A stretch of DNA of 37,949 nucleotides. Source: JBOGFI01 sp050743365 (GTDB lineage: Bacteria; Actinomycetota; Acidimicrobiia; IMCC26256; JACDBD01). Below the pieces are notes generated by a model. It was not told the origin of the DNA. It made no database searches and saw only the letters and a program-made list of their open reading frames with translations. The position numbers were made by a program, and so were the translations under genes. The stretch spans positions 1 to 37,949 of the forward strand of contig JBOGFI010000212.1 in assembly GCA_050743365.1 (NCBI GenBank), in the 5' to 3' direction. This document shows, piece by piece, positions 24,286-31,537 of this stretch (position 1 is its first letter; each line of letters begins with the position of its first letter).

Positions 24286-25358
24286 GGGTCGGGTTCGACG
24301 TCACCGCCCTTCTTGCCGGCACAACCGGCGTCGCCCGCTACGTGCACGAGCTGGCCACCGCACTCGAGCAACAGGGCATCGAACTGCGCCGCTTCGCAAT
24401 CGGCCGGGGAAGTCACGGCGCCGAGGTCGGCGCGGACGGCGTCCGGCGGATCCCAATCCCCCTGCGCGTGGTGCACCTGAGCTGGGCCCTGGTCCGGGAG
24501 CCGTCGGCCGAGCGGCTCGCTCCCGGCTGCGACGTAGTGCACACTCCTGACCTCGTACCGCCTCCCACCCGTCGCCCGCTCGTGCTGACCGTCCACGATC
24601 TCGCCGCCGTCGAGCGGCCCGAGCTCCACCCACGGCGAGCCGTCCAGATCCAACGAAGGCAGCTCGCCGTCGCCCGCGACCGTGCTGACGTGGTGATGAG
24701 CGACTCCCACGCGACCGCCGACGCGCTGCGCTCGCGGGGTGTCGACGGGGATCGCATCGTCGTCGCGCCGAACGGCGTGACCGCCTTTCCGGCGGCCGAC
24801 GCCTCGATGGTGCCGGACGACCCGTACCTCCTGGCGGTCGGGGCGCTGACGCCCCGAAAGAACCTGGAAGGGCTCGTCGCCGCCTTCGCGCGCGCCTCAC
24901 TCCCCGACGGCCTCCGACTCGTCCTCGCCGGTCCGCCCGGCTGGGGGGCGCACACGGTGCTCGCCGCGATCGAACGGCACCGGGTCTCGGACCGCGTGAT
25001 CCGCACCGGATCGGTCACGGACGCGCAGCTCGCCGGTCTCTACCAGGGGTGCCTGGCGGTGTGCGTCCCGAGCCGGGCCGAGGGGTTCGGCCTACCCGTG
25101 ATCGAAGCCGGTGCCGCCGGCGCCCCGGTCCTCGCCAGCGATCTTGCGGTCTTTCGAGAGGTCGGCGAAGGGGTCGCGCTGCACGTACCGCCCGCTGACG
25201 AGCAAGCGTGGGCCGCTGCGCTCGAGCGCATCGTGACCGACGAGGACCTGCGGCGGGAAGCGGCTGCACGCGGGCGTAGCTTCGCCCGCCGCTTCACGTG
25301 GGAGCGAACGGCCGCGATCACCGCGTCCGCCTACGAGCGCGCCCGAGAGGCGGCCTGA
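24282..25358 (+). CDS. GT4 family glycosyltransferase
   Basis: The 358-residue product begins RVGFDVTALLAGTTGVARYVHELATAL and contains TVHDLAAVERPE, VMSDSHATADAL, LLAVGALTPRKNLEGLVAAF and CVPSRAEGFGLPVIEAGAAGAPVLASD. The EX7E pair is present (E in RAEGFG and E in VIEAG). This is a mannosyltransferase-like GT4 with retaining GT-B fold. GTG 24282 overlaps the polymerase stop (GTGA), so the two are coupled. Third of four closely similar GT4 proteins in the locus (compare 25420 and 26638), all with the VDxxHD-type N-terminal half. Confidence 0.9.
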   Translation: MRVGFDVTALLAGTTGVARYVHELATALEQQGIELRRFAIGRGSHGAEVGADGVRRIPIPLRVVHLSWALVREPSAERLAPGCDVVHTPDLVPPPTRRPLVLTVHDLAAVERPELHPRRAVQIQRRQLAVARDRADVVMSDSHATADALRSRGVDGDRIVVAPNGVTAFPAADASMVPDDPYLLAVGALTPRKNLEGLVAAFARASLPDGLRLVLAGPPGWGAHTVLAAIERHRVSDRVIRTGSVTDAQLAGLYQGCLAVCVPSRAEGFGLPVIEAGAAGAPVLASDLAVFREVGEGVALHVPPADEQAWAAALERIVTDEDLRREAAARGRSFARRFTWERTAAITASAYERAREAA

Positions 25359-25419
25359 GCCGAATGCCGGGGGGTAGACAGGAACGCTGGGGGGTGCGCT
25401 TCCCCTCGGGCGCAACCTC

Positions 25420-26526
25420 CTACTCCGGTCGCGCGCTGGCTGCGTGACGAAAGACCTCGGCGTGGACGTTCGCACAGCTCTCCCAGGAGAACCGGCGGGC
25501 GTGTTCCACTCCGCGAGCCGATACCTCTTCCCAGGTTGTGGGGTCCTCGAGTAGTCGGCGTAGCGCAGCCACCATTGCGGGCACGTCGCCGTCGGGAGTG
25601 AGCACACCCCCACCGCCGACCACTTCGACGAGCGCACTGTTCGCGAAGGCGATCACGGGCGTCCCGCACGCCATGGCTTCGAGCGCCGGCAGGCAGAATC
25701 CTTCGTAGCGGCTCGTGACGATGAGTGCGTCGGCCTGCTGGTACAGGGCGACCAGGTCGCGCACGAAGCCGACCAGGTCGATGCGATCACCTCTGGGGGC
25801 CGCCGCGATCAGGCCGCGGACGGTCGGCTCGTGCCACGGCGCGAGGAAGCCTCCCATCGCCAGCCGGTGTGGGAGACCCGCTTCGGCGATCCCTCCGGCT
25901 ACGGCAAAGGCTTGGGCAAAGCCCTTGTGCGGTCCGTATTCGCCGACGTAGAGGATTCTCGGAGGGTCGGTCCGGACCCGGTCGACCGGGGGGCAGAACT
26001 CGGATCCGACGCCGAGGTGCGCAACATGGACGCGACCCGGGTCCAGGCCGAGGACACGCATCGCGTCTGCCGCCGTACTGTGGGAATCGGTGATCACGGC
26101 AGCGGCGGATCGCAGGCGCGGCCCTACTCGGCGCCATCTTTTCGCCGTCTGCTCGAAGGAGGGGACCGGAACGACCATCGGAATGAGATCGTGCAGCGTC
26201 TGCACCCACGGCCGGGGGCTGCGGCGAGGCGGATTGTCGGCCGGACTGAAGACGATGTCGGCTGCCGCCGCCCTGGCGCCACGGCCGAGGGTCAAAGGGA
26301 GAAGGAGATCGTGCTCTCGTTGCGCGAACCGATTCGGGGCCGGCCGCCAGATCCGCCGCGGGAGCACGCCCTCGGGCAACGACGTTCCGCCTGTCGCCAA
26401 CGCGACGACTCGCAAGTCCGGCTCGCGAGCGAGGCGAGGAAGGAGATTGCGGAGATAGGTCCCGATCCCGCGGTTCGACGAGAATCCACCGAGATGCCAG
26501 GCGTCGACAAGAACGGTCGTGGCCAT
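25420..26526 (-). CDS. GT4 family glycosyltransferase
   Basis: From ATG 26526 the protein is about 368 residues: VLVDAWHLGGFSSNRGIGTYLRNLLPRL, TLHDLIPMVVPVPSFEQTAKRW, VITDSHSTAADAMRVLGL, ILYVGEYGPHKGFAQAFAVAG and VTSRYEGFCLPALEAMACGTPVIAF with the EX7E pair. It is a GT-B retaining transferase of the mannosyl/rhamnosyl GT4 type. A longer frame to TTG 26547 exists, but TACGGT (26538-26533 on this strand) lies 6 bases before ATG 26526, suggesting a leaderless transcript. The gene is the only minus-strand gene between two plus-strand runs. The 61-base gap to the convergent GT4 stop contains a weak GGGG/CCCC hairpin near 25391-25405. Confidence 0.9.
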   Translation of the reverse strand: MATTVLVDAWHLGGFSSNRGIGTYLRNLLPRLAREPDLRVVALATGGTSLPEGVLPRRIWRPAPNRFAQREHDLLLPLTLGRGARAAAADIVFSPADNPPRRSPRPWVQTLHDLIPMVVPVPSFEQTAKRWRRVGPRLRSAAAVITDSHSTAADAMRVLGLDPGRVHVAHLGVGSEFCPPVDRVRTDPPRILYVGEYGPHKGFAQAFAVAGGIAEAGLPHRLAMGGFLAPWHEPTVRGLIAAAPRGDRIDLVGFVRDLVALYQQADALIVTSRYEGFCLPALEAMACGTPVIAFANSALVEVVGGGGVLTPDGDVPAMVAALRRLLEDPTTWEEVSARGVEHARRFSWESCANVHAEVFRHAASARPE

Positions 26527-26637
26527 TCGAGGACCGTAGCGGTGCAACCCACACCGCGAGGCCCGGAGCGGCGACCGGGTCGATCCGCGCGATGGTGAAG
26601 CGTCGTCGAGGAAGCCGTCTCGGGAGGGGAACGTTCG

Positions 26638-27708
26638 TTGAGCCGCCTACGCGTAGCCCTGGACGCCCGTCGCCTCCAGGACCGTCCCCTTCGGGGCGTC
26701 GGCCGGAGCCTCGACAGCGTCCTCGGTCTCCTCGCCTCCGAGATGGACCTCGTGCTCCTCACCGACGCTCGCCGGCCCCCGGTTCCCTCTGAGCTGCAAC
26801 AGCAACCCCTCCGTCCTCCTCCGAACGCCCCCGGATCGTTCTGGCTTCAGTGGAACGTGTCTCGATGGCTACGCGAGTTCCACGGCGTCTTCCACGGAAC
26901 GTTCAACGCGATCCCCTGGCGAACACCCGTGCCCTCGGTCGTGACGATCCACGATCTGAGCTTCGAGCTCCACCCGGAGGACTTCGGTATCGCGAAGCGA
27001 TGGGTGTTCCGCCGTCAAGCCCGGCACGCCGTGAAGACCGCCGGTAGGACCGTGGTCGACTGCGAGCATGCTCGCAGCGAGGTCATCGGTCATTACGGGT
27101 TGGCACCAGAGCGGGTGGTGGTCGCGCCGCTGTCGTTCAGCCCGGCCTTCCACCCCGGACGTGCCCGCTTCGCCGCCGCGGTGCTGGAGCGCTTGGGCGT
27201 TTCCAGGCGCTACCTCGTCGCCCTGGGCGGCGCCCGCCGCCGCGGGCTTGAAGTCGCAGTCGCCGCTTGGCGCCGCGTCCGCAGCTCGGGCTTCGATATC
27301 GATCTCGTCGTCGTAGGCACTGAGCGCCTCGCTCCTGAGCCCGGCCTGACGGTCGCAGGGGTGCTGTCGGACGAAGAATGGTCGGCAGTCTTCGCGGGAG
27401 CAGCGGCGTTCTGCTACCCGACCCGTTTCGAGGGCTTCGGTCTGCCGGCACTCGAAGCCCTGGCGAGCGGGACACCGGTTGTCTGCGCGCCGGTCGGACC
27501 GCTCCCCGAGGTGCTCGGCGACGCGGCAGAGTGGTGCGAGGCTCCGACGGAAAGCGCCATCTTCGAGGGATTGCGGCGGGTCCTCGGCGACCCCGACCAC
27601 GCAGCCGGGCTCCGGCAGCGCGGCCTTACCCGTGCGCAGGAGCGCGGGGGATGGGAGGAGTGCGCGACCCAGCTGATCCTTGCGTACCGACAGGCAGCCG
27701 CAGGCTGA
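26638..27708 (+). CDS. GT4 family glycosyltransferase
   Basis: The 356-residue protein has LRVALDARRLQDRPLRGVGRSL, VHGTFNAIPW-type FHGTFNAIPWRTPVPSVVTIHDLSFE, VVDCEHARSEVIGHYGL, RYLVALGGARRRGLEVAV and CYPTRFEGFGLPALEALASGTPVVCAP with the EX7E pair. It resembles the neighbouring GT4 proteins. The start is TTG 26638, with a strong purine tract GGGAGGGGA at 26622-26630, 7 bases upstream. It is separated by 111 bases from the divergent GT4 gene. The next gene begins 1 base after the stop. Confidence 0.9.
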   Translation: MSRLRVALDARRLQDRPLRGVGRSLDSVLGLLASEMDLVLLTDARRPPVPSELQQQPLRPPPNAPGSFWLQWNVSRWLREFHGVFHGTFNAIPWRTPVPSVVTIHDLSFELHPEDFGIAKRWVFRRQARHAVKTAGRTVVDCEHARSEVIGHYGLAPERVVVAPLSFSPAFHPGRARFAAAVLERLGVSRRYLVALGGARRRGLEVAVAAWRRVRSSGFDIDLVVVGTERLAPEPGLTVAGVLSDEEWSAVFAGAAAFCYPTRFEGFGLPALEALASGTPVVCAPVGPLPEVLGDAAEWCEAPTESAIFEGLRRVLGDPDHAAGLRQRGLTRAQERGGWEECATQLILAYRQAAAG

Positions 27709-27709
27709 C

Positions 27710-28615
27710 GTGGCAGCCTCCCGTCCCATCCAGCCCCACGAAGAAGTGCTGGTCGCGTTGCCCGACGGTCGGTCCGTGCCCGCCGAGATCATCGACGTGA
27801 CGCAACGGAACTGGGCGAGAACGGCATCCGGGCGCGGGCCAACCGGCGAGCGGCTGTTCCTGAAACAGTTCATCGGCCGAGACGGGATCGCCCGGCGCAT
27901 CCTGTACGACGACGAGCGCAGCGGCATGGAGCTCGCGCGGCGGTGCTTCAAGGAGCAGGTCACCATTCCCCGTACGATCGGGCACTGCGACGAACAGCTG
28001 ATCACGTGTTACGAGCATCTCGACTTCGTGACCGTGGAGGCCGACCTCCGGCGGAACGCCAGCTCTCTCACGGCTCGGTGGGCGCCCGTCTGCGAGCACC
28101 TCGGACGACTCGTCGACGCCACGGCCGACCCGAGCACGGTGGATCGGTGCGGTGCCCTTCCCGTCAAGGAACGCCGGTACGCCTCGGGTCGCCGAGCCGT
28201 GAACTTCAAGGGGTTCGAGATCCGGAACCTGGCGGTGCTCGAGCGGGCCCGACCGGATCACGAACGTCCGGGGCTCGCTGCATTCGACATGGGCCGCCCG
28301 TACCTCGGCCCCGTCGAGGAGGTGGCGGCCCGCCTGCTGGTTTCTGCGCTCCTACTCAACTGGGGATTCCCGGTGTCGCGCTTCGTGCAGGGGCCACCGG
28401 CTCAGCTAGCCGACACGCTCGCATCGAACTTGTCGCCATGGCTGCATCCCACCGCAGTGCGGGATGAGCTCGAACGCGAAGCGCGTGCCCGGCGGACCGT
28501 GACCAGATTCGGGTCCTTGTGGCTCCAGGCCACGAAGACCAGTGGCTTTGCAACGATAGGTTCTTGGTACCTCCGCCGCGCGAGACGATGGTGTCGTGAC
28601 CGTGGACTCGCTTGA
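27710..28615 (+). CDS. kinase-like protein (protein kinase/APH fold), possible glycan kinase
   Basis: From GTG 27710 the product is about 301 residues and I do not recognise a named family. Several features resemble the kinase/APH fold: RLFLKQF with Lys52 in the ATP-anchoring position, a Glu at 74 in the next helix, a hinge-like CYEHLDF (100-106), NFKGFEIRNLAVL (165-177) where a catalytic loop H-x-D-x(4)-N would stand, and AAFDMGRPYLGP (191-201) like a DFG metal-binding segment. The loop has Asn and Gly where His and Asp are usual, so activity is uncertain. It overlaps the following methyltransferase gene by 20 bases. Kinase plus methyltransferase recalls WbdD, the chain-capping enzyme of ABC-exported O-antigens; this is inference. 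Confidence 0.6.
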   Translation: MAASRPIQPHEEVLVALPDGRSVPAEIIDVTQRNWARTASGRGPTGERLFLKQFIGRDGIARRILYDDERSGMELARRCFKEQVTIPRTIGHCDEQLITCYEHLDFVTVEADLRRNASSLTARWAPVCEHLGRLVDATADPSTVDRCGALPVKERRYASGRRAVNFKGFEIRNLAVLERARPDHERPGLAAFDMGRPYLGPVEEVAARLLVSALLLNWGFPVSRFVQGPPAQLADTLASNLSPWLHPTAVRDELEREARARRTVTRFGSLWLQATKTSGFATIGSWYLRRARRWCRDRGLA

Positions 28616-29273
28616 CGAGAGCTCCTACGAGCAGCTCACCCGCTCGCACTACCGGGATCCGGCGGTCGCCCGGCGCTACGCGCACCGGCAATCGCTCGTC
28701 CGGTCTCCGGCGGAGTGGCTGGTCGGGCGACTGGAGCGCTGGCACGTCCGGCGCGCTCTCCGCCGGCTCAGGTTGCCCGCTGGTCCACAGATCCTCGACT
28801 CACCAGCGGGTTCCGGAAAGCTCCAACCGCTCCTGATCGGTATGTCGGCCTTCTACTGTGCCGCCGACGTGTCACCGGCCATGCTGTCCTTCGGACGGCC
28901 ATCGGCCACGGTGGTCGCCGACGCGGCCCAGCTGCCGTTCCGATCCGGCGCCTTCGACGCCACGGTGTGCCTGCGACTGCTCCACCGGGTCCCGCGGACC
29001 GTACTCGACGCGATGCTGAGCGAGGCCACCCGCGTCTCGACGCAAGGCGTGGTCTTCTCCTACACCGGACGCGCCCGGTCGGGGGGCCTCCATCGCCTGA
29101 TCCAGCGCGTCACCGGCCGGAGCGGCCAGCGCCTCCTCCAGCTCTCGCCGGGCGAGATCGAGGAACTGACTGGGACGCGGGGGGAGCGGATGCTGCGCGA
29201 CCGGTCGATCTCGTTCGGGTTGACGGCGGAACGCGTGGCCGTCGTGGCTTGTGCGACGGGCGATCACGCATGA
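28596..29273 (+). CDS. small class I SAM-dependent methyltransferase
   Basis: The 225-residue protein has ILDSPAGSGKLQPLL (66-80) as motif I, YCAADVSPAMLSFGRP, VVADAAQLPFRSGAFDATVCLRLLHRVP and LSEATRVSTQGVVFSYTG. This is a Methyltransf_11-type enzyme. The D-S-P-A-G-S-G variant of motif I is shared with several small glycan or lipid methyltransferases. GTG 28596 lies within the kinase-like gene (20-base overlap) and an in-frame GTG follows two codons later. The stop overlaps the ATG of the next gene. Together with the kinase-like protein it may modify the chain terminus. Confidence 0.82.
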   Translation: MTVDSLDESSYEQLTRSHYRDPAVARRYAHRQSLVRSPAEWLVGRLERWHVRRALRRLRLPAGPQILDSPAGSGKLQPLLIGMSAFYCAADVSPAMLSFGRPSATVVADAAQLPFRSGAFDATVCLRLLHRVPRTVLDAMLSEATRVSTQGVVFSYTGRARSGGLHRLIQRVTGRSGQRLLQLSPGEIEELTGTRGERMLRDRSISFGLTAERVAVVACATGDHA

Positions 29274-30307
29274 GAGCGTCCATCGCCATCCTGTCATGGA
29301 ACGCCGCCCGCATGATCAGGCGAGCCGCGCAGTCCGCACTCGAGCAGACACATCCGGACGTGGATGTGATCGTGTTGGACAATGGTTCGACCGATGGCAC
29401 GGTCGACCTCCTCCCTGCCCTGGAGGGACTCGGTTGCCGCATCGTGCGGAGCTCCACCAACCTCGGATACGCGGAGGGAATGAACGCCGCCTATCGAGCA
29501 TCGGAGGGAGACGTCTTCGTAGCGATGAACTGCGATGCGGTGCTCCACCCCGAGTTCGTCGCCAACGCCGTCAAGCTGCTGGACGATCGACCCGAAGTCG
29601 GCATTGTCGGCGCGCTCGTCTACCGCCTCGAAGGGCACGACTCCCCGTGGCATGCAACCCCGGCTTCGAGACCGCCGATCGACGGCTTCGTCGTCGGGCT
29701 AGGACCCACGATGCGCACCCGACTCGTCGCCGGCCCCAGCCACACCGCGTCGTCGTTCAAGGCCAACGGGGCGTGCCCGGTGCTGCGCCGCTCGGCGGTC
29801 GAGCAGATCCACGCGGCGTATGGCACCGGTCCGTTCGACCCCGTGTTCGACACGTACGGGGAGGACGTCGACCTCGCGTTCAAGGCGTGGGCGCTCGGCT
29901 GGGAGACGGTCGCGAGCGCGGCGGTCGTCGCCGCCCATGAGCGGTCATACGGAACGGCGCCGCGTGTATACGACCGGCGGGGGCGGCTCCGGGTCAACTC
30001 GATAGCGGCCCGTCATCTGAACGCCTGGCGGCACCTCCCCATGTCAATGCTGCCGGGCACGGTAACGCTGCTCATCGCCGGCGACATGGGGCTCACCGCT
30101 CGTCAACTCATCCGAGGAGAAGCCGACATCGTCCGCGACGTGGGGCGCGCCTGGGCGCGGGTGTGGCGAAACCGAAGAGACCTTCGCCGGTTCCGCCGGC
30201 TCCACCCGCCTCCTTCTCCGCGGTTGGTTCGCGCTCGGATGCAGGCGCGGCATCCGAGTGTCTCGCTCGTCGCGGAGGCAGATCGTTTCGGAAAAACGAC
30301 TCGGTGA
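29270..30307 (+). CDS. GT2 family glycosyltransferase
   Basis: The 345-residue product begins ASIAILSWNAARMIRRAAQSALEQT and has VIVLDNGSTDGTVDLL, STNLGYAEGMNAAY, the metal-binding AMNCDAVLHPEFV (85-97) and DTYGEDVDLAFKAWALGW in the catalytic region. This is the rhamnosyltransferase-like GT2 layout with NCD in place of DxD. After residue 250 come a membrane-adjacent segment and a basic tail. ATG 29270 overlaps the methyltransferase stop (ATGA) and its own stop overlaps the next GTG, so it sits in the middle of a coupled run 27710-31416. Confidence 0.9.
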   Translation: MRASIAILSWNAARMIRRAAQSALEQTHPDVDVIVLDNGSTDGTVDLLPALEGLGCRIVRSSTNLGYAEGMNAAYRASEGDVFVAMNCDAVLHPEFVANAVKLLDDRPEVGIVGALVYRLEGHDSPWHATPASRPPIDGFVVGLGPTMRTRLVAGPSHTASSFKANGACPVLRRSAVEQIHAAYGTGPFDPVFDTYGEDVDLAFKAWALGWETVASAAVVAAHERSYGTAPRVYDRRGRLRVNSIAARHLNAWRHLPMSMLPGTVTLLIAGDMGLTARQLIRGEADIVRDVGRAWARVWRNRRDLRRFRRLHPPPSPRLVRARMQARHPSVSLVAEADRFGKTTR

Positions 30308-31416
30308 CCGCGCGCGTCCTCCACGTCGTGGAGGCGATCGAAGGCGGCGTCGCCCGGCATGTGCGTGACGTTGTAGGCCGCGTCGACGCCGAGCACATCG
30401 TCGTCTTGCCACCCGAGCGGGTTGGCGGGTTCACCGACACTCCCGCAGTCGAGGCTATGGCGGAGGCGGGAGCGGAGATCCACGTGGTGCCGATGCGGCG
30501 ATCGGCCGTCGATCCCCGAAACATCGCCGCCGTGCCACGCATCCGTGGTGTCATCCGTCGAGCTCGACCTCACGTCGTCCACGGGCACGCGTCCATCGGT
30601 GGCGCGGCTGCCCGCATCGCTGCGACCGGAAGTGGCGCGGCGCGCGTCTATACCCCGAACGGGCTGCTGCCGTCTCGGGCTGCGCTCGCGGCCGAGCGCG
30701 CCCTCGGCCGTCTCACGGATCGGTTCGTCGCCGTCTCCCCGACCGAGGCTGAACAGGTGAGCCGTCTCCGTCTCGTTCCCCGGGAACGCATCGAGATAAT
30801 CCCCAATGGCATCGAGCTCGACGTGCCGGGCCCGCCGACCGCCGACCTGCGGGCGGAGCTCGGCGTCGACCCGACCACACCGCTCGTCGGCACCGTCGGA
30901 CGCGTCGCGGCACAGAAGGCACCCGAGGTCTTCGTGCGGGCCTGCGCGCGCGTCTCGGTCACCGTGCCGGAGGCGCGCTTCGTCATGGTGGGTGACGGTC
31001 CGCTCGCCGACCTCGTCTCCACCGAGGTGCGAACGAACGGGCTCCAGGGTCGGTTCCTGCACGTCCGAGGTCTCCACGGAGCGGCCACCGTCATGGGTCA
31101 GTTGGACGTCTTCGTCCTCGCGTCCCGCTACGAAGGTGGCCCCTACGCGCCGCTCGAGGCCATGCGGGCCGGAACCCCTGTCGTCCTCACCGACGTCGTC
31201 GGCAATCGGGACACCATCGCGGACGGCGTCTCCGGGCTGCTCGTCCCGCCCGACGATCCCGGCCCCCTCGCCGCCGCGGTAGAGCGCCTTCTCGGCGATC
31301 CCGGGCTCCGGGAGCGCCTCGGCGCCGCCGGACGGGCCCGCTTCGCCTCCCGGTACGACGTCGGCCGTATGGCCGACCGGCTGGAGGCGCTCTACCGGGC
31401 CCTCGTCTCCACCTGA
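30304..31416 (+). CDS. GT4 family glycosyltransferase
   Basis: From GTG 30304 the protein is about 370 residues: ARVLHVVEAIEGGVARHVRDVV, PHVVHGHASIGGAAARIAA, FVAVSPTEAEQVSRL, IPNGIEL, VGTVGRVAAQKAPEVFVRAC and ASRYEGGPYAPLEAMRAGTPVVLTD with the EX7E pair. It matches GT4 enzymes of the EpsF/WcaL type, which often act early in capsule repeat-unit assembly next to a sugar-phosphate transferase, as here. The frame is open upstream but that part lies in the GT2 gene. GTG overlaps the previous stop (GTGA). Confidence 0.92.
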   Translation: MTARVLHVVEAIEGGVARHVRDVVGRVDAEHIVVLPPERVGGFTDTPAVEAMAEAGAEIHVVPMRRSAVDPRNIAAVPRIRGVIRRARPHVVHGHASIGGAAARIAATGSGAARVYTPNGLLPSRAALAAERALGRLTDRFVAVSPTEAEQVSRLRLVPRERIEIIPNGIELDVPGPPTADLRAELGVDPTTPLVGTVGRVAAQKAPEVFVRACARVSVTVPEARFVMVGDGPLADLVSTEVRTNGLQGRFLHVRGLHGAATVMGQLDVFVLASRYEGGPYAPLEAMRAGTPVVLTDVVGNRDTIADGVSGLLVPPDDPGPLAAAVERLLGDPGLRERLGAAGRARFASRYDVGRMADRLEALYRALVST

Positions 31417-31430
31417 GCGAAATGCCGTGA

Positions 31431-31450
31431 CTATGAGCAACTATGAGCAA
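31431..31450 (+). repeat. tandem 10-bp repeat CTATGAGCAA x2
   Basis: Two identical adjacent copies of CTATGAGCAA start 14 bases after the stop of the GT4 gene. Together with the repeat at 31486-31513 they make up much of the 121-base gap before the phosphoglycosyl transferase gene. The 10-base period equals one DNA turn. Confidence 0.7.
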
Positions 31451-31485
31451 TAAGACAGATTCTTCGTTTCCCTTGCCTCGCCGGG

Positions 31486-31513
31486 GGGTATAGGCGGGTA
31501 TAGACGGGTATAG
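31486..31513 (+). promoter_or_regulatory. three GGGTATAG repeats with exact 10-bp period
   Basis: GGGTATAG occurs at 31486-31493, 31496-31503 and 31506-31513, each 10 bases apart, 25 bases before the ATG of the phosphoglycosyl transferase. Sites repeated once per helical turn suit cooperative binding of a regulator on one DNA face. The TATA cores are also AT-rich islands in otherwise GC-rich DNA, so one could be a -10 element. No known regulator is assigned. Confidence 0.45.
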
Positions 31514-31537
31514 GGGCGACGCGAGGGGCGAGGAGGC

